DNA from: Wenyingzhuangia aestuarii
GTDB taxonomy: Bacteria > Bacteroidota > Bacteroidia > Flavobacteriales > Flavobacteriaceae
Assembly (NCBI RefSeq): GCF_011927765.1
Contig: NZ_JAATJG010000016.1
Coordinates: 38,944-102,943, forward strand
Direction: 5' to 3'
DNA length: 64,000 nucleotides
The notes below the pieces were generated by a model that had not been told where the DNA came from, did no database searches, and worked only from the letters and a program-made list of their open reading frames with translations. Below, piece by piece: positions 37,623-47,174 of this stretch; position 1 is the first letter of the stretch, and every line of letters starts with the position of its first letter. A program made the position numbers and the translations under genes.

Positions 37623-38012
37623 ATGAATTTAACAATGAGCATTCCCGCCCTTTTGTTTCCTGCCATTTCTTTAACCATGTTAGCTTACAATGCTCGTTAT
37701 TTAGCTATTGCTGCCTTGGTTAGACAGTTACATAAAGAGTACAAAACTTCTCATGAAAAAAATATTGGCGTACAAATAAAAATACTTAGTAAACGATTAA
37801 CTTTAATAAGAGCTACTCAAGGTTTTGCTATCTTAAGTTTTATGGGAAGTGTACTTACCATGCTACTATTGTTTTTAACGCTACCTATTACTGCTGATGT
37901 TGTTTTTATATTTAGCCTTAGCTGTATGATGCTTTCTTTGATTTTATTATTTATAGAAATTCAGGTTTCTACCAAAGCACTACAAGTACAGTTAAAGGAT
38001 ATTAAAATTTAA
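37623..38012 (+). CDS. DUF2721 membrane protein
   Basis: 129 residues with three hydrophobic segments (residues about 6-24, 62-82 and 88-110). The opening PALLFPAISLTMLAYNARYLAIAALVR is typical of DUF2721 proteins, which have no known function. Divergent from ychF (155 bp apart) and convergent with the GH2 gene, 19 bp away. Confidence 0.8.
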   Translation: MNLTMSIPALLFPAISLTMLAYNARYLAIAALVRQLHKEYKTSHEKNIGVQIKILSKRLTLIRATQGFAILSFMGSVLTMLLLFLTLPITADVVFIFSLSCMMLSLILLFIEIQVSTKALQVQLKDIKI

Positions 38013-38031
38013 TTGCACCTAATTTTTGGTA

Positions 38032-40224
38032 CTATTGTCCAAAACCACCATCTCCTTTAACACGGGTTTTTATTTTTTCTTCGGGTTTTATAGATTTCGA
38101 TTTAGGATCAAACTTCCATACCGTTTTATCTTTAATCGTTTTTCCATTTTTTTTAACAGAAACCTCTATTTTATTATTACCTTTTTTAAGCACAATATCT
38201 TTCCAAATAACAGTTTTATAATCATCTACTTTAGCCGTACCAATTGTTTTTCCGTTTACTTTTAATTTCACTTCTTTAGCAACATTGCAATAAACTTTAA
38301 TAGGTGTTATAGCCTTATTTCTAATTTTATGACGTTTACTAGTTATGTATAATACAGGTTCTTTAGACCAATTTGATTTATAAAAGAAAAAAGCATCTTT
38401 TTTAATCTTTCTATCAAAAGTTACCAAACCTTTATCGTTAATTCCTTTTTGCCCACCTTCATTACGTTTAGCCGCACTAAAATCAAACATATTCCAAACA
38501 AATGACCCCCAAATATAAGGTGTAGTACTGTAGCGTTTCCAAGCAGCTTCATGTACAATACTTTGCCATTCTTCAGGATGCCAAAAACTTCTAGGTATAG
38601 GTTGTAACGGATTTTGTTCATGGTGTTCAATATTTGCTCCAGCTCCATATTCACTAAAACAAAAACCTCCTGATTGACTTGTTGGCACGTACTTATCCCA
38701 CTGATTGGGATTGTATAAGTCAGCAATAGGATCATACCATCCTGGATATCTATTCCATCCTAAAAGGTCTGGAATCCTGTTCATTTCAGGTGCTGCATAA
38801 TGACTCGTAGCCGCTATTGTAGGTCTTGTAGGGTCTTCTACAGAGGCCATATTTTCTAAATCTACAAAACTTCTATGCGGATCTTCTTTAGAAGTATGTA
38901 CTTCATTAAACAATCCCCAAGCAAATACACTTGTATGATTAACTTGTTGTCTAATTAATTCTAAAAGTTGATCTCTAGAGACTTTAATAAAGTCTTCTTT
39001 ATTCATAATACCTCCAACCTGAGGTATTTCCGACCAAACCAAAATCCCATTTTTATCGCATAATTCCATTAAATAATCACTGTGCTGATAATGTGCACAA
39101 CGTAAGCCATTGGCTCCCATTTCCATAATTAAAGCAATATCTTCTTCTAGATCTTTATTTGAAACAGCCCATCCTTTTCCTTTTCTATCTTGATGCTTAG
39201 ATACTCCTTTGATACGATATGGTTTACCGTTTAGAAAAAAACCTTTCTTTGGATCAATTTTATATGATCTTAGACCAATATTATGTATTAATTCATCTAT
39301 GACTTTTCCTTGAGATTTTATAGCAATTACTGCTTTATATAAATAAGGATCAATAGTACCTTGCCATAAATGAGGATTATCAATTTGTAATTTTAATTTA
39401 AAGGGAACAGTCAATTTAGGAGATAAGTTGATTTGTCTTTTTCCTGATGTAACTAACTTTCCTCGATCATCATAAACGCTTGCTTCTAAATCGTACAATC
39501 CTTCAGGTATTACTTGGTCTAGTTCTTTAGGAAAGTGATCGAATTTTAATCCTTGTTTAGTACCATTATTAATCCAAGCAATAACATCTAAAACAGCTTT
39601 TTCCTTAGAAACGCTAGTTTGTAAATATTTTACACCTGAACTTGCATAATCTGTAAGGTTAAATGAAATATCAGAAGCTTCAATTAAATGAACAGAACGA
39701 TAAATCCCTCCGTACACATTAAAATCTCCACCTAGGGGAGCAATAGACATATCTTTTTTATTAGAAGCTTTTACTGCTAAAATGTTATTACCATTAGTAG
39801 CATACTTAGTGATTTCAAAACAGAAAGCTCCAAAACCTCCTGAATGATTCCCTACTAATTTTCCATTTAGATAAACTTCAGCTTTATAACCAACAGCCTC
39901 AAAACGAATATAATATCTTTTGTTTTCTTTAGGATTGATTACAATTTTTTTTCGATACCAGCCAGAGCCTCTATAAAACTTATTATCTCCTTTCTCTGCT
40001 TTTTCCCATCCCCAGTTATGAGGGATATTTACAATTTCCCAACTTGAAGTATCAAAATCTCTATTTTGGGCCTTTAAAAAATCACCTTTTTTAAAAGCCC
40101 AACCATCATTAATGATTTTATCAATTCTACTTTCCGTTTTTAACCCTTGGCTATAAACAAAATTTAAATTCAAAAAACTTACTAAAACAGTAACCTTAAA
40201 TACATTTTTTAATTTTCTATACAT
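38032..40224 (-). CDS. Glycoside hydrolase family 2 (beta-galactosidase/beta-glucuronidase type)
   Basis: 730 residues with a signal peptide (to about residue 25). The order is sugar-binding domain (residues 35-185, FYRGSGWYRKKI), Ig-like domain, TIM barrel (about 315-610) and a C-terminal DUF4982-like domain. The acid/base is E441 in GLFNEVH and the nucleophile E525 in FSEYGAG. An N-D-K triplet in GINDKGLVTFDR resembles the N-x-K uronate clamp of glucuronidases, but many GH2 galactosidases share it. Last gene of the uxaC-TRAP operon, so release of a hexuronate from an oligosaccharide is the favoured role. Confidence 0.85.
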   Translation of the reverse strand: MYRKLKNVFKVTVLVSFLNLNFVYSQGLKTESRIDKIINDGWAFKKGDFLKAQNRDFDTSSWEIVNIPHNWGWEKAEKGDNKFYRGSGWYRKKIVINPKENKRYYIRFEAVGYKAEVYLNGKLVGNHSGGFGAFCFEITKYATNGNNILAVKASNKKDMSIAPLGGDFNVYGGIYRSVHLIEASDISFNLTDYASSGVKYLQTSVSKEKAVLDVIAWINNGTKQGLKFDHFPKELDQVIPEGLYDLEASVYDDRGKLVTSGKRQINLSPKLTVPFKLKLQIDNPHLWQGTIDPYLYKAVIAIKSQGKVIDELIHNIGLRSYKIDPKKGFFLNGKPYRIKGVSKHQDRKGKGWAVSNKDLEEDIALIMEMGANGLRCAHYQHSDYLMELCDKNGILVWSEIPQVGGIMNKEDFIKVSRDQLLELIRQQVNHTSVFAWGLFNEVHTSKEDPHRSFVDLENMASVEDPTRPTIAATSHYAAPEMNRIPDLLGWNRYPGWYDPIADLYNPNQWDKYVPTSQSGGFCFSEYGAGANIEHHEQNPLQPIPRSFWHPEEWQSIVHEAAWKRYSTTPYIWGSFVWNMFDFSAAKRNEGGQKGINDKGLVTFDRKIKKDAFFFYKSNWSKEPVLYITSKRHKIRNKAITPIKVYCNVAKEVKLKVNGKTIGTAKVDDYKTVIWKDIVLKKGNNKIEVSVKKNGKTIKDKTVWKFDPKSKSIKPEEKIKTRVKGDGGFGQ

Positions 40225-40252
40225 AATAACTCATAATTTTAAAATTTAAACA

Positions 40253-41551
40253 TTACTTCCCAAATAAATTAGGCAAAAACATACTTATTGATGGAATAAA
40301 GGTCACCAACATTAACACTACAATCATAACTGCTAAAAAAGGGAGCAAAGGTTTAACCACTTTACTTACTTCTATTTTGGCAACTCCACTACCAATAAAC
40401 AAAAGTGTTCCTACTGGTGGAGTACAAAGTCCTATACATAAATTTAGCACCATAATAATTCCAAAATGAACTGGATCTAAACCTAATTCTGTAGTAATTG
40501 GTAAAAATATAGGAGTAAAAATTAACACTGCCGGAGTCATATCCATAAATGTACCTACTATTAAAAGGGTAATATTAATAGCTAATAACATGGCTACAGG
40601 ACTGGTAAAATTGTCTAACATTAATCCTGATATTAACTGAGGAATACTGTTGTAGGCAAACAACCAAGACAAGGCCATAGATGTACATATTAAAAACATA
40701 ACTATTGCCACAGTTCTTGTACTTTTTAATAAAATTTGTTTTAAATCTTTAAGGGTTAATTCTCCGTAAAAAAAACTTAATAACAATGCATACAAAACAG
40801 CTACTACAGCTCCTTCTGTTGCTGTAAATACTCCAAATACAATTCCTCCAACAACAACAACTATCATTAAAACACTTAGAATAGCTTTTCTAAAATCGTT
40901 CCATAATTGCTTTAACGAAACTCTTTCTTCTTTTGGAAATTTATGTTTAACGGCAACAATGGCTGCCCAAGTAATAAATGCTAGTCCTAATAAAATACCT
41001 GGTAAATAACCTGCTAAAAATAAAGACTCAACAGAGGCTGCTCCTCCACTTGCCAAAGCAAAAACAATTAACACATTACTAGGTGGAATAATTAACCCAA
41101 CGGTAGAAGCCGTAATATTTAAAGCTGCACTAAAAGGTTTAGGATAATTTTCTTCTTCCATTCTATCTGACAGAACTCCTCCAATTGCCGTTGCTGATGC
41201 TGCTGCAGATCCTGAAACAGCACCAAAAAACATTGCTGATATTACATTTACATACAACAGTCCTCCTGGAAAACTTCCTACTAAGGATTTAGAAAAATTA
41301 ATCAATCTATTGGCTATTCCTCCTGTATTCATAATATCTCCTGCCAGAATAAAGAATGGAATGGCAAGCAAAGCAAAACTATCTATACCAGTTGTCATTT
41401 GCTGACAAATAGTAGTAATAGCAGGTAACACAGGTAAATAAATTAATAAGGTTACAATAGTTGATATTCCTACACTATAAGCCACAGGAACTTTTAACAT
41501 CAACAAACCAAATAAAACTGCAAACAATATAATAACTCCGTAAATTTCCAT
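40253..41551 (-). CDS. dctM: TRAP transporter large permease subunit (DctM)
   Basis: 432 residues with about twelve membrane helices. Family stretches are visible: ATTICQQMTTGIDSFALLAIPFFILAGDIMNTGGIANRLI, SGSAAASATAIGGVL, and LIIPPSNVLIVFALASG. It is the sodium-driven translocation subunit, working with DctQ and DctP. Its ATG overlaps the dctQ stop by one base. Cotranscription with uxaC points to a hexuronate substrate, as in known glucuronate and galacturonate TRAP systems. Confidence 0.93.
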   Translation of the reverse strand: MEIYGVIILFAVLFGLLMLKVPVAYSVGISTIVTLLIYLPVLPAITTICQQMTTGIDSFALLAIPFFILAGDIMNTGGIANRLINFSKSLVGSFPGGLLYVNVISAMFFGAVSGSAAASATAIGGVLSDRMEEENYPKPFSAALNITASTVGLIIPPSNVLIVFALASGGAASVESLFLAGYLPGILLGLAFITWAAIVAVKHKFPKEERVSLKQLWNDFRKAILSVLMIVVVVGGIVFGVFTATEGAVVAVLYALLLSFFYGELTLKDLKQILLKSTRTVAIVMFLICTSMALSWLFAYNSIPQLISGLMLDNFTSPVAMLLAINITLLIVGTFMDMTPAVLIFTPIFLPITTELGLDPVHFGIIMVLNLCIGLCTPPVGTLLFIGSGVAKIEVSKVVKPLLPFLAVMIVVLMLVTFIPSISMFLPNLFGK

Positions 41552-42051
41552 TAGTGTGATGATTTTGATGATAAAAATGTAGTTCTGTTTTGTTGATAGG
41601 TTCGGATATGATAACAGCTAAAAAATACAATTAGCAGTCCGCTAATAGGAACTACACTATAAACAATTCCTACAGGCCAATTTAAAGACGGAGACAATTG
41701 TTTTAACTTTAAGGTGATGTACATTAAATTTAGCCCTCCAACAATCATTACAAAAAAGGCAAATAGTATAATACAAATTTCTATAAACAACGAAATTCTA
41801 TATTTATTTGCTTGTGATAATTTTGCATAAACAAAATCAATAGCCATTTGACCTTTATAACTTCTAGAATAAGCAGTTGCCAAAATAGATAACCAAATCA
41901 ATAAAAATCTTGATAATTCTTCTGTAAAACCAGAATTTATTTTTCCATAACGTGCAATTACTTGCCACAATACATCAATCACTAACACCAGAAAAATGAC
42001 GATTAACGTATATTCTAAAAACTTACTTAATTTTTTAAAAAGCTGTTCCAT
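41551..42051 (-). CDS. dctQ: TRAP transporter small permease subunit (DctQ)
   Basis: 166 residues with four membrane helices. The family pattern LVLVIDVLWQVIARYG, TEELSRFLLIWLSILATAYS and the late YSVVPISGLLIVFF is clear. It anchors the DctM channel. It is separated by 1 bp from dctP and overlaps dctM by 1 bp, which fits a strongly coupled operon. Confidence 0.92.
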   Translation of the reverse strand: MEQLFKKLSKFLEYTLIVIFLVLVIDVLWQVIARYGKINSGFTEELSRFLLIWLSILATAYSRSYKGQMAIDFVYAKLSQANKYRISLFIEICIILFAFFVMIVGGLNLMYITLKLKQLSPSLNWPVGIVYSVVPISGLLIVFFSCYHIRTYQQNRTTFLSSKSSH

Positions 42052-42052
42052 T

Positions 42053-43018
42053 TTACTTAGTGTTTTGTATTCTCTGAATATAATCTTTCATTACAGGGCT
42101 GCTAAATGAACTTAATACCGTTGCTGTTTTCTTTGCAAAATCTTCCTTATTAGGACTATAAATTTCGACTCCTGCATTTTTTAAAATTTCTAAACTTTCT
42201 ATTACAGAATCTTCCCAAAACTTTTTTTGTGCCTGAGCAGAAATTTTAGCTGCTTTATAAACCCATTCTTTTTCCTGTTCAGAGAGCTTCTCTAGAAATT
42301 TTGTACTAATCATTAAAATGTCGGGTACAAAAGTATGTCCATCTAATGTGTAGTATTTACAAATTTCAAAATGACGAGAAGTCACAAAAGAAGGTGCGTT
42401 GTTTTCTGCTCCATCAACAACTCCTTGTTGCAAAGCAGTATACAGTTCTCCATAAGACATTGGAGTTGGAGAACCTCCTAAGGCACTTACCATTTTAATT
42501 GCCGTAGGGTCGTTCATTACCCTAATTTTTAAACCATCTACATCCTTAGCGGTTTTAATTTGTTTTTTAGACGTATAAAAGCTTCTACTTCCAGCATCGT
42601 AAAAACACAATCCTTTTAACCATCTTTCTGCTCCTTTTTCTAGTAGTTCATTTCCTACATCTCCTTCTAAAACATTAAAACAATGTTCTTTATCTCTAAA
42701 AACATAAGGAATCCCTAACACACTATATTCAGGTACAAAATTGGCTATGGTAGCAGCACTTACCTTAGTCATAGCTACACTACCTATTTGCAATAATTCT
42801 AAGACCTCTCTCTCATCACCCAATTGACCGTCTGCATAAATGTTAATTTTTAATTTACCTTCGGATAATTTTTCTAATTCTTTTTGAAATACCACAATTC
42901 CCTTATGTACCGGATGCGATATTGGCAAACCATGTGCTAAGGTTAATACTTTTTTATCAGAAATTTGAGTGCAAGAAAAACCTAGCAATGCGATTAATAG
43001 ATAGGATACTATTTTCAT
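42053..43018 (-). CDS. dctP: TRAP transporter solute-binding lipoprotein (DctP)
   Basis: 321 residues from the ATG at 43018, which begins a signal sequence with lipobox C16 (LLGFSC). An upstream in-frame start at 43054 would bury it. DctP-type landmarks: LTLAHGLPISHPVHKGIVVF, KINIYADGQLGDEREVLELLQIGSVAM, the carboxylate-binding Arg in GLKIRVMNDP, and TALQQGVVDGAENNAPSF. It captures an organic acid in the periplasm; a hexuronate is inferred from uxaC, 10 bp upstream. A lipid anchor is less usual for DctP proteins of other phyla. Confidence 0.92.
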   Translation of the reverse strand: MKIVSYLLIALLGFSCTQISDKKVLTLAHGLPISHPVHKGIVVFQKELEKLSEGKLKINIYADGQLGDEREVLELLQIGSVAMTKVSAATIANFVPEYSVLGIPYVFRDKEHCFNVLEGDVGNELLEKGAERWLKGLCFYDAGSRSFYTSKKQIKTAKDVDGLKIRVMNDPTAIKMVSALGGSPTPMSYGELYTALQQGVVDGAENNAPSFVTSRHFEICKYYTLDGHTFVPDILMISTKFLEKLSEQEKEWVYKAAKISAQAQKKFWEDSVIESLEILKNAGVEIYSPNKEDFAKKTATVLSSFSSPVMKDYIQRIQNTK

Positions 43019-43028
43019 AAAATGTTCT

Positions 43029-44441
43029 TTAAAAATTAAAATAATTAATGGCATTGTTATAACAGATGTCTTCTATCATTTTTCCTAATAATCCCATGTC
43101 TTTTGGAATTTCTCCATTTTCTACATCTTTGGCTATTTCGTTACACAAAATTCTTCTAAAATATTCATGACGAGGAAAAGACAAAAAGCTTCTACTATCT
43201 GTTAACATTCCTACAAAACGACTCAACAAACCAATATTTGATAAAATATCTAACTGTGCTTTCATTCCACTTTTTTGATCTAAAAACCACCAAGCAGAAC
43301 CCCATTGCATTTTTCCGGGTGTTCCTCCGGTATTAAAGTTTCCCATCATGGTAGCAAACACTTCATTATGCGCTGGGTTTAAATTGTAGGTAATTGTTTT
43401 TGCCAATTTATTTTCACTATCTAATCTATCAAAAAACTTAGATAATTGCGTTGCAAAATTGTAATCACCAATAGAATCACAACCAGCATCGGCTCCAAAT
43501 TCTTTTATCAACCTAGAATTGTTATTTCTAATAGGTCCTAAATGATACTGTTGTGCCCAATTTTTAGCATGATACATGACTGCTAAATGATACAATAAAC
43601 AAGAACGATATTGTTCATTTTCTTGTATAGATAACTCTGTTCCGTTTATTTTTTTATGAATAATATTAGAAACTTCATCTTCATCAAAAGCATTAAAAAC
43701 CAAAGAACCTGTTAAACCAAAATCTGACAAACGACAACCTACACTTGCAAAAAAGTCTATACGTTGTTGAATGGCTTTTAATAAACTTGGTAAATCTTTT
43801 ATATCTACATCTGCTACTTTGGCTAATTTATTTACATAAGACACAAAACTATCTGCTTCTATATGAATAATATTATCAGCCCTAAAAGTTGGTAATACTT
43901 TGGTACTAAAATTTCCCTTTGCTATTTGAATGTGATATTTTAAATCGTCTGTAGGATCATCGGTTGTACACACAATTTCTACATTTGCTTTACGTAACAA
44001 ATCTTGTGGAGTCGTATTTTGTAAAACTTTAGAGGTTTGATTGTAAATTTCTTTACAGTTACTAGGTTGCAAAATATCTGTAATTCCAAAATACTTTTTT
44101 AATTCTAAATGAGTCCAATGGAACAAAGGATTTCTAACGGTATAAGGAACGGTTGCTGCCCATTTTTCAAATTTCTCATAAGAGGTTGCGTTTCCTGTAA
44201 TATACTTTTCATCCACACCATTGGCTCTCATCCCCCTCCATTTGTAATGATCTTCAGACAACCAAGCTTCTGTTATATCTTTAAACCCCTTATTTTTAGC
44301 AATTTTTTCTGCAGACAAATGGTTGTGATAATCTACCACAGGCATTTTTGCTGCATATTGATGATATAATATTTTTGCTGTTTCATTTTCTAGCAAAAAA
44401 TCATTGTTCATAAAATTGCTATCGTTCTTAATTGGCTTCAT
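43029..44441 (-). CDS. uxaC: Glucuronate/galacturonate isomerase
   Basis: 470 residues. UxaC converts D-glucuronate to D-fructuronate or D-galacturonate to D-tagaturonate, the first step of hexuronate use. Family motifs: VDYHNHLSAEKIAKNKGF, YKWRGMRANGVDE, WAATVPYTVRNPLFHWTHLELKKYFGI, NFNTGGTPGKMQWGSAWWF and LTDSRSFLSFPRHEYFRR. A second ATG at 44411 would also fit the family N-terminus. It lies between a sulfatase and a TRAP transporter. Later steps (uxaB or uxuB, uxaA or uxuA, kdgK) are not in the window. Confidence 0.95.
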   Translation of the reverse strand: MKPIKNDSNFMNNDFLLENETAKILYHQYAAKMPVVDYHNHLSAEKIAKNKGFKDITEAWLSEDHYKWRGMRANGVDEKYITGNATSYEKFEKWAATVPYTVRNPLFHWTHLELKKYFGITDILQPSNCKEIYNQTSKVLQNTTPQDLLRKANVEIVCTTDDPTDDLKYHIQIAKGNFSTKVLPTFRADNIIHIEADSFVSYVNKLAKVADVDIKDLPSLLKAIQQRIDFFASVGCRLSDFGLTGSLVFNAFDEDEVSNIIHKKINGTELSIQENEQYRSCLLYHLAVMYHAKNWAQQYHLGPIRNNNSRLIKEFGADAGCDSIGDYNFATQLSKFFDRLDSENKLAKTITYNLNPAHNEVFATMMGNFNTGGTPGKMQWGSAWWFLDQKSGMKAQLDILSNIGLLSRFVGMLTDSRSFLSFPRHEYFRRILCNEIAKDVENGEIPKDMGLLGKMIEDICYNNAINYFNF

Positions 44442-44486
44442 TTTAGATCTCTTTTATTCCTAATATTATACTTATCAAACAGAATT

Positions 44487-45887
44487 TTATTTAGCATATT
44501 TCTGTTTCAACATTATCTTTAATTCTTTTACCAATTTTGGATATTCTGATGCTATATTTTTAGTTTCGTATGGATCTATTTGATGATCATACAATTCAGT
44601 TCCATTTCCTGACAGAATAAGTCTATATCTATCTGTCCTAATGGTTTTAGTAGCTCCCCTATAACTATAAGCTATATGTCCTTTTTCTACGGGATTTTCT
44701 AGAATTGATTTTAAAGAAACTCCTTGCGTAAAATTAGGTATTGATAATCCTGCTAAATCGCACAACGTAGGAAAAACATCTACTGTTTCTACTACTGCTT
44801 TGGTTCCTTTTCCACACTGTTTTATACTAGGATCTAGAATAATTAATGGTGAGTGTAAAGCTTCTTCAAACAAACTATGTTTTCCCCAAATACCATGGTC
44901 TCCTAAACTCCAACCGTGATCTCCCCATAACACAATAATGGTGTTTTTGTATTGTTTTGTTTCTTTTAGTTTTTCTATTATTTTTCCAACCTGTGCATCT
45001 GCATAAGTTACACAAGCTGCATAGTGTTTACGGACTTCTTTAGCAAACTCTTTATCTTTTCTAGGATCTTTACTCCATGTATTGTATCTAAAAAACTCTC
45101 CTGACCCATGCCATGTAGATGGATAGTTAGGTTTATTAGGATGTGGAATTTCTGGAATTTGTACACCATCATACATATCATAATATTTCTTAGGAGCTCC
45201 AAAGGGCAAATGCGGTTTGATAATTCCTACTGCAAAAAAGAATGGTTTTTTATTCTTACTCAAAATTTCTAACTCCTCTATAGCTTTATTAGCAACCAAA
45301 CCATCTGGGTAAATAGTATCTTCTCCTTTGGTAGATTGAAAAACATCCATAGTTCCGGACTTTCCTCTTATCTCTCCATTTGCCAGTCCATGCATAGTTC
45401 CTCTTGGGTGTTGCCACTCTTTAACAGGCATCATACTTTTATCCCAAGCATTGGGCATTTCAATTACATTAGGATCATTCCAATCTTTACCTCCTAAACC
45501 ACCAGGATGATGAGATACTTTTCCTAAAGAAACAGTTGTATATCCATTATTTTTAAACCACTCGGGCATAGTTATGTTAACGTTTTCTTTATTCTCCTTA
45601 ATCTTTTTTGCTCTAAGAAAAAGTGCATCATTTTTAGAAAAACCATAAGTTCCGGTTAACATTGTATACCTAGATGGACCACAACTAGGTGAATTTACAT
45701 AGTGATTGTAAAAAGCTGTTCCTTTTTTAGCCAAGGCATCAATATTTGGAGAAATAATATAATCCGCACCAAAAGATTTTAACTCTGTTCTTAAATCATC
45801 AATGCAAATTAGCAATACATTTTTTTTGGTTTGTGCCTGTAACTGCATTGTTACTATGCATAATAATATGATCTCTATTTTTTTCAT
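44487..45887 (-). CDS. Secreted sulfatase, iduronate-2-sulfatase-like
   Basis: 466 residues from the ATG at 45887, which starts a signal peptide (to about residue 19, LQAQ). The formylglycine site is C69 in [12 protein letters not shown], with metal ligands D30-D31 in [23 protein letters not shown], and GKVSHHPGG plus [29 protein letters not shown] further on. This pattern is that of iduronate-2-sulfatase-like (S1_7-type) enzymes, which act on sulfated uronic acid or rhamnose units. It is the first gene of the uxaC-TRAP-GH2 operon and is divergent from the LacI-type regulator. Confidence 0.9.
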   Translation of the reverse strand: MKKIEIILLCIVTMQLQAQTKKNVLLICIDDLRTELKSFGADYIISPNIDALAKKGTAFYNHYVNSPSCGPSRYTMLTGTYGFSKNDALFLRAKKIKENKENVNITMPEWFKNNGYTTVSLGKVSHHPGGLGGKDWNDPNVIEMPNAWDKSMMPVKEWQHPRGTMHGLANGEIRGKSGTMDVFQSTKGEDTIYPDGLVANKAIEELEILSKNKKPFFFAVGIIKPHLPFGAPKKYYDMYDGVQIPEIPHPNKPNYPSTWHGSGEFFRYNTWSKDPRKDKEFAKEVRKHYAACVTYADAQVGKIIEKLKETKQYKNTIIVLWGDHGWSLGDHGIWGKHSLFEEALHSPLIILDPSIKQCGKGTKAVVETVDVFPTLCDLAGLSIPNFTQGVSLKSILENPVEKGHIAYSYRGATKTIRTDRYRLILSGNGTELYDHQIDPYETKNIASEYPKLVKELKIMLKQKYAK

Positions 45888-45957
45888 CTTTTTATTTCTA
45901 TCAGAAAACACTTACACTATTTAACTTTAGCTATTAAGATGTTTTTTTACCCACACC

Positions 45958-45977
45958 TTTCGTGTACGAACACGAAA
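45958..45977. promoter_or_regulatory. Candidate LacI-family operator
   Basis: TTTCGTGTACGAACACGAAA is a 20-bp palindrome with a central CG and only one mismatched pair, typical of LacI-family operators. It sits between the divergent sulfatase (70 bp from its ATG) and the LacI-type gene (79 bp from its TTG). Binding by the adjacent regulator is inferred. Confidence 0.7.
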
Positions 45978-45981
45978 TTAC

Positions 45982-45993
45982 ACAAATATTTGT
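45982..45993. repeat. 12-bp perfect palindrome beside the operator
   Basis: ACAAATATTTGT is its own reverse complement. It lies 5 bp from the LacI-type operator and may be a second, AT-rich regulator site, or may be chance in AT-rich DNA. Confidence 0.3.
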
Positions 45994-46026
45994 TTATCTT
46001 TAAAATTACACTAAAAAATAATAACT

Positions 46027-46034
46027 TATTTTTG
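46027..46034 (+). promoter_or_regulatory. -7 box of the LacI-type gene
   Basis: TATTTTTG matches TAnnTTTG. The predicted start is about 15 nt before the TTG at 46056. No convincing -33 box. Confidence 0.5.
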
Positions 46035-46055
46035 AATTATTAAAACCCAACTCTT

Positions 46056-47096
46056 TTGAACAGTATAAAAGACATAGCACTAAAAGCAAAAGTATCTACA
46101 GGTACAGTAGATAGAGTAATACACAACAGACCAGGTGTTTCTGAAAAAACAAAAAAGAAAATTTTAAAAATTATTAAAGAAAGTAATTACACTGTAAATA
46201 CTGTTGCTAGTCTTTTAGCTTCTAAAAAGACCTACACTATTGCTACGCTTTTACCCAAAACAAAAGAATCTTCTGATTTTTGGGAAACACCAAAACAAGG
46301 TATAGAAAAGGCTTTTATAGAAATTAAAGATTTAGGATTTAAAATCAAAATTTTTGAATTTGATCAGTTTAACTCTGACTCTTATGTTAGTGCTTTTAAA
46401 GAAATGGTGAATAGCGAACCTAATGCTGTTTTAATTGCTCCAACATTTAAAATGGAGACTCTAAAGAATATTTCTTTATTAGAAGACAAAGAAATTCCAT
46501 ATGTTTTTATAAATACCGAAACAGAAGGCTTAAACAATATTTCTTTTATTGGTCAAAAATCTAAGCAAGCAGGTTTTTTAGCAGGTAAACTATTAAACTG
46601 GGTATTACCTAAAAAATCAGAAGTATTAATTGTAGAAATTCGTAAGAATATTTCAAACTATACCGCTATTAACAACAGAATAGAAGGATTTAAAGATTTC
46701 TTTCAACATTCAGAAAAGGCCATCAATATTAAAAGAATTAGCATTCATAATATAGAAGATCAAGAAACAATAAACCTACAATTAAAAGAGTATTTAAATC
46801 AGCACCCTACTATTAAAGGAATATTTGTTCCCTCTAGTAAAGTGAGTATTATTGCCAAAAGTATCATCGATATAAAAAGAGAAGATCTTGAATTAGGTGG
46901 TTTTGATAGTATTTCTGAAAACATAAAATATTTAAAAAATGGAATTGTAGATTTCTTAATCAGCCAGAAAGCAGAACAACAAGGTTATGATGGAATTAAA
47001 TTGTTATTTAATTATTTAATTAACAAAAAAGCACCCGTAAAAAACTATTATTTACCTATTGAAATAGTACTAAAAGAAAATGTAGATTATTTATAA
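46056..47096 (+). CDS. LacI-family transcriptional regulator of the uronate operon
   Basis: 346 residues. An N-terminal LacI helix-turn-helix (SIKDIALKAKVSTGTVDRVIHNRPGVSEKTKKK, residues 3-35) is followed by the hinge (NYTVNTVASLLASKK) and a periplasmic-binding-protein-like sensor domain. The start is TTG: the frame has a TAA at 46041-46043, only five codons upstream, and no ATG before the HTH. It is divergent from the sulfatase-uxaC-TRAP-GH2 operon with an operator-like palindrome between. The inducer is probably a hexuronate or product, not proven. Note GTVDRV, where many LacI proteins have ATVSRV. Confidence 0.9.
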   Translation: MNSIKDIALKAKVSTGTVDRVIHNRPGVSEKTKKKILKIIKESNYTVNTVASLLASKKTYTIATLLPKTKESSDFWETPKQGIEKAFIEIKDLGFKIKIFEFDQFNSDSYVSAFKEMVNSEPNAVLIAPTFKMETLKNISLLEDKEIPYVFINTETEGLNNISFIGQKSKQAGFLAGKLLNWVLPKKSEVLIVEIRKNISNYTAINNRIEGFKDFFQHSEKAINIKRISIHNIEDQETINLQLKEYLNQHPTIKGIFVPSSKVSIIAKSIIDIKREDLELGGFDSISENIKYLKNGIVDFLISQKAEQQGYDGIKLLFNYLINKKAPVKNYYLPIEIVLKENVDYL

Positions 47097-47116
47097 CAAA
47101 CAACATTTGTCTCAGC

Positions 47117-47147
47117 TTTTATAGCTTAACACAATCCCTTATATTTG
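47117..47147 (+). promoter_or_regulatory. Promoter of dapD
   Basis: TTTT (47117-47120), 19-nt spacer, TATATTTG (47140-47147): the -7 box matches TAnnTTTG and the -33 box differs at one position. The leader would be about 22 nt. Confidence 0.6.
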
Positions 47148-47174
47148 CCACATCATTTTTTGAAAACAAACAAC

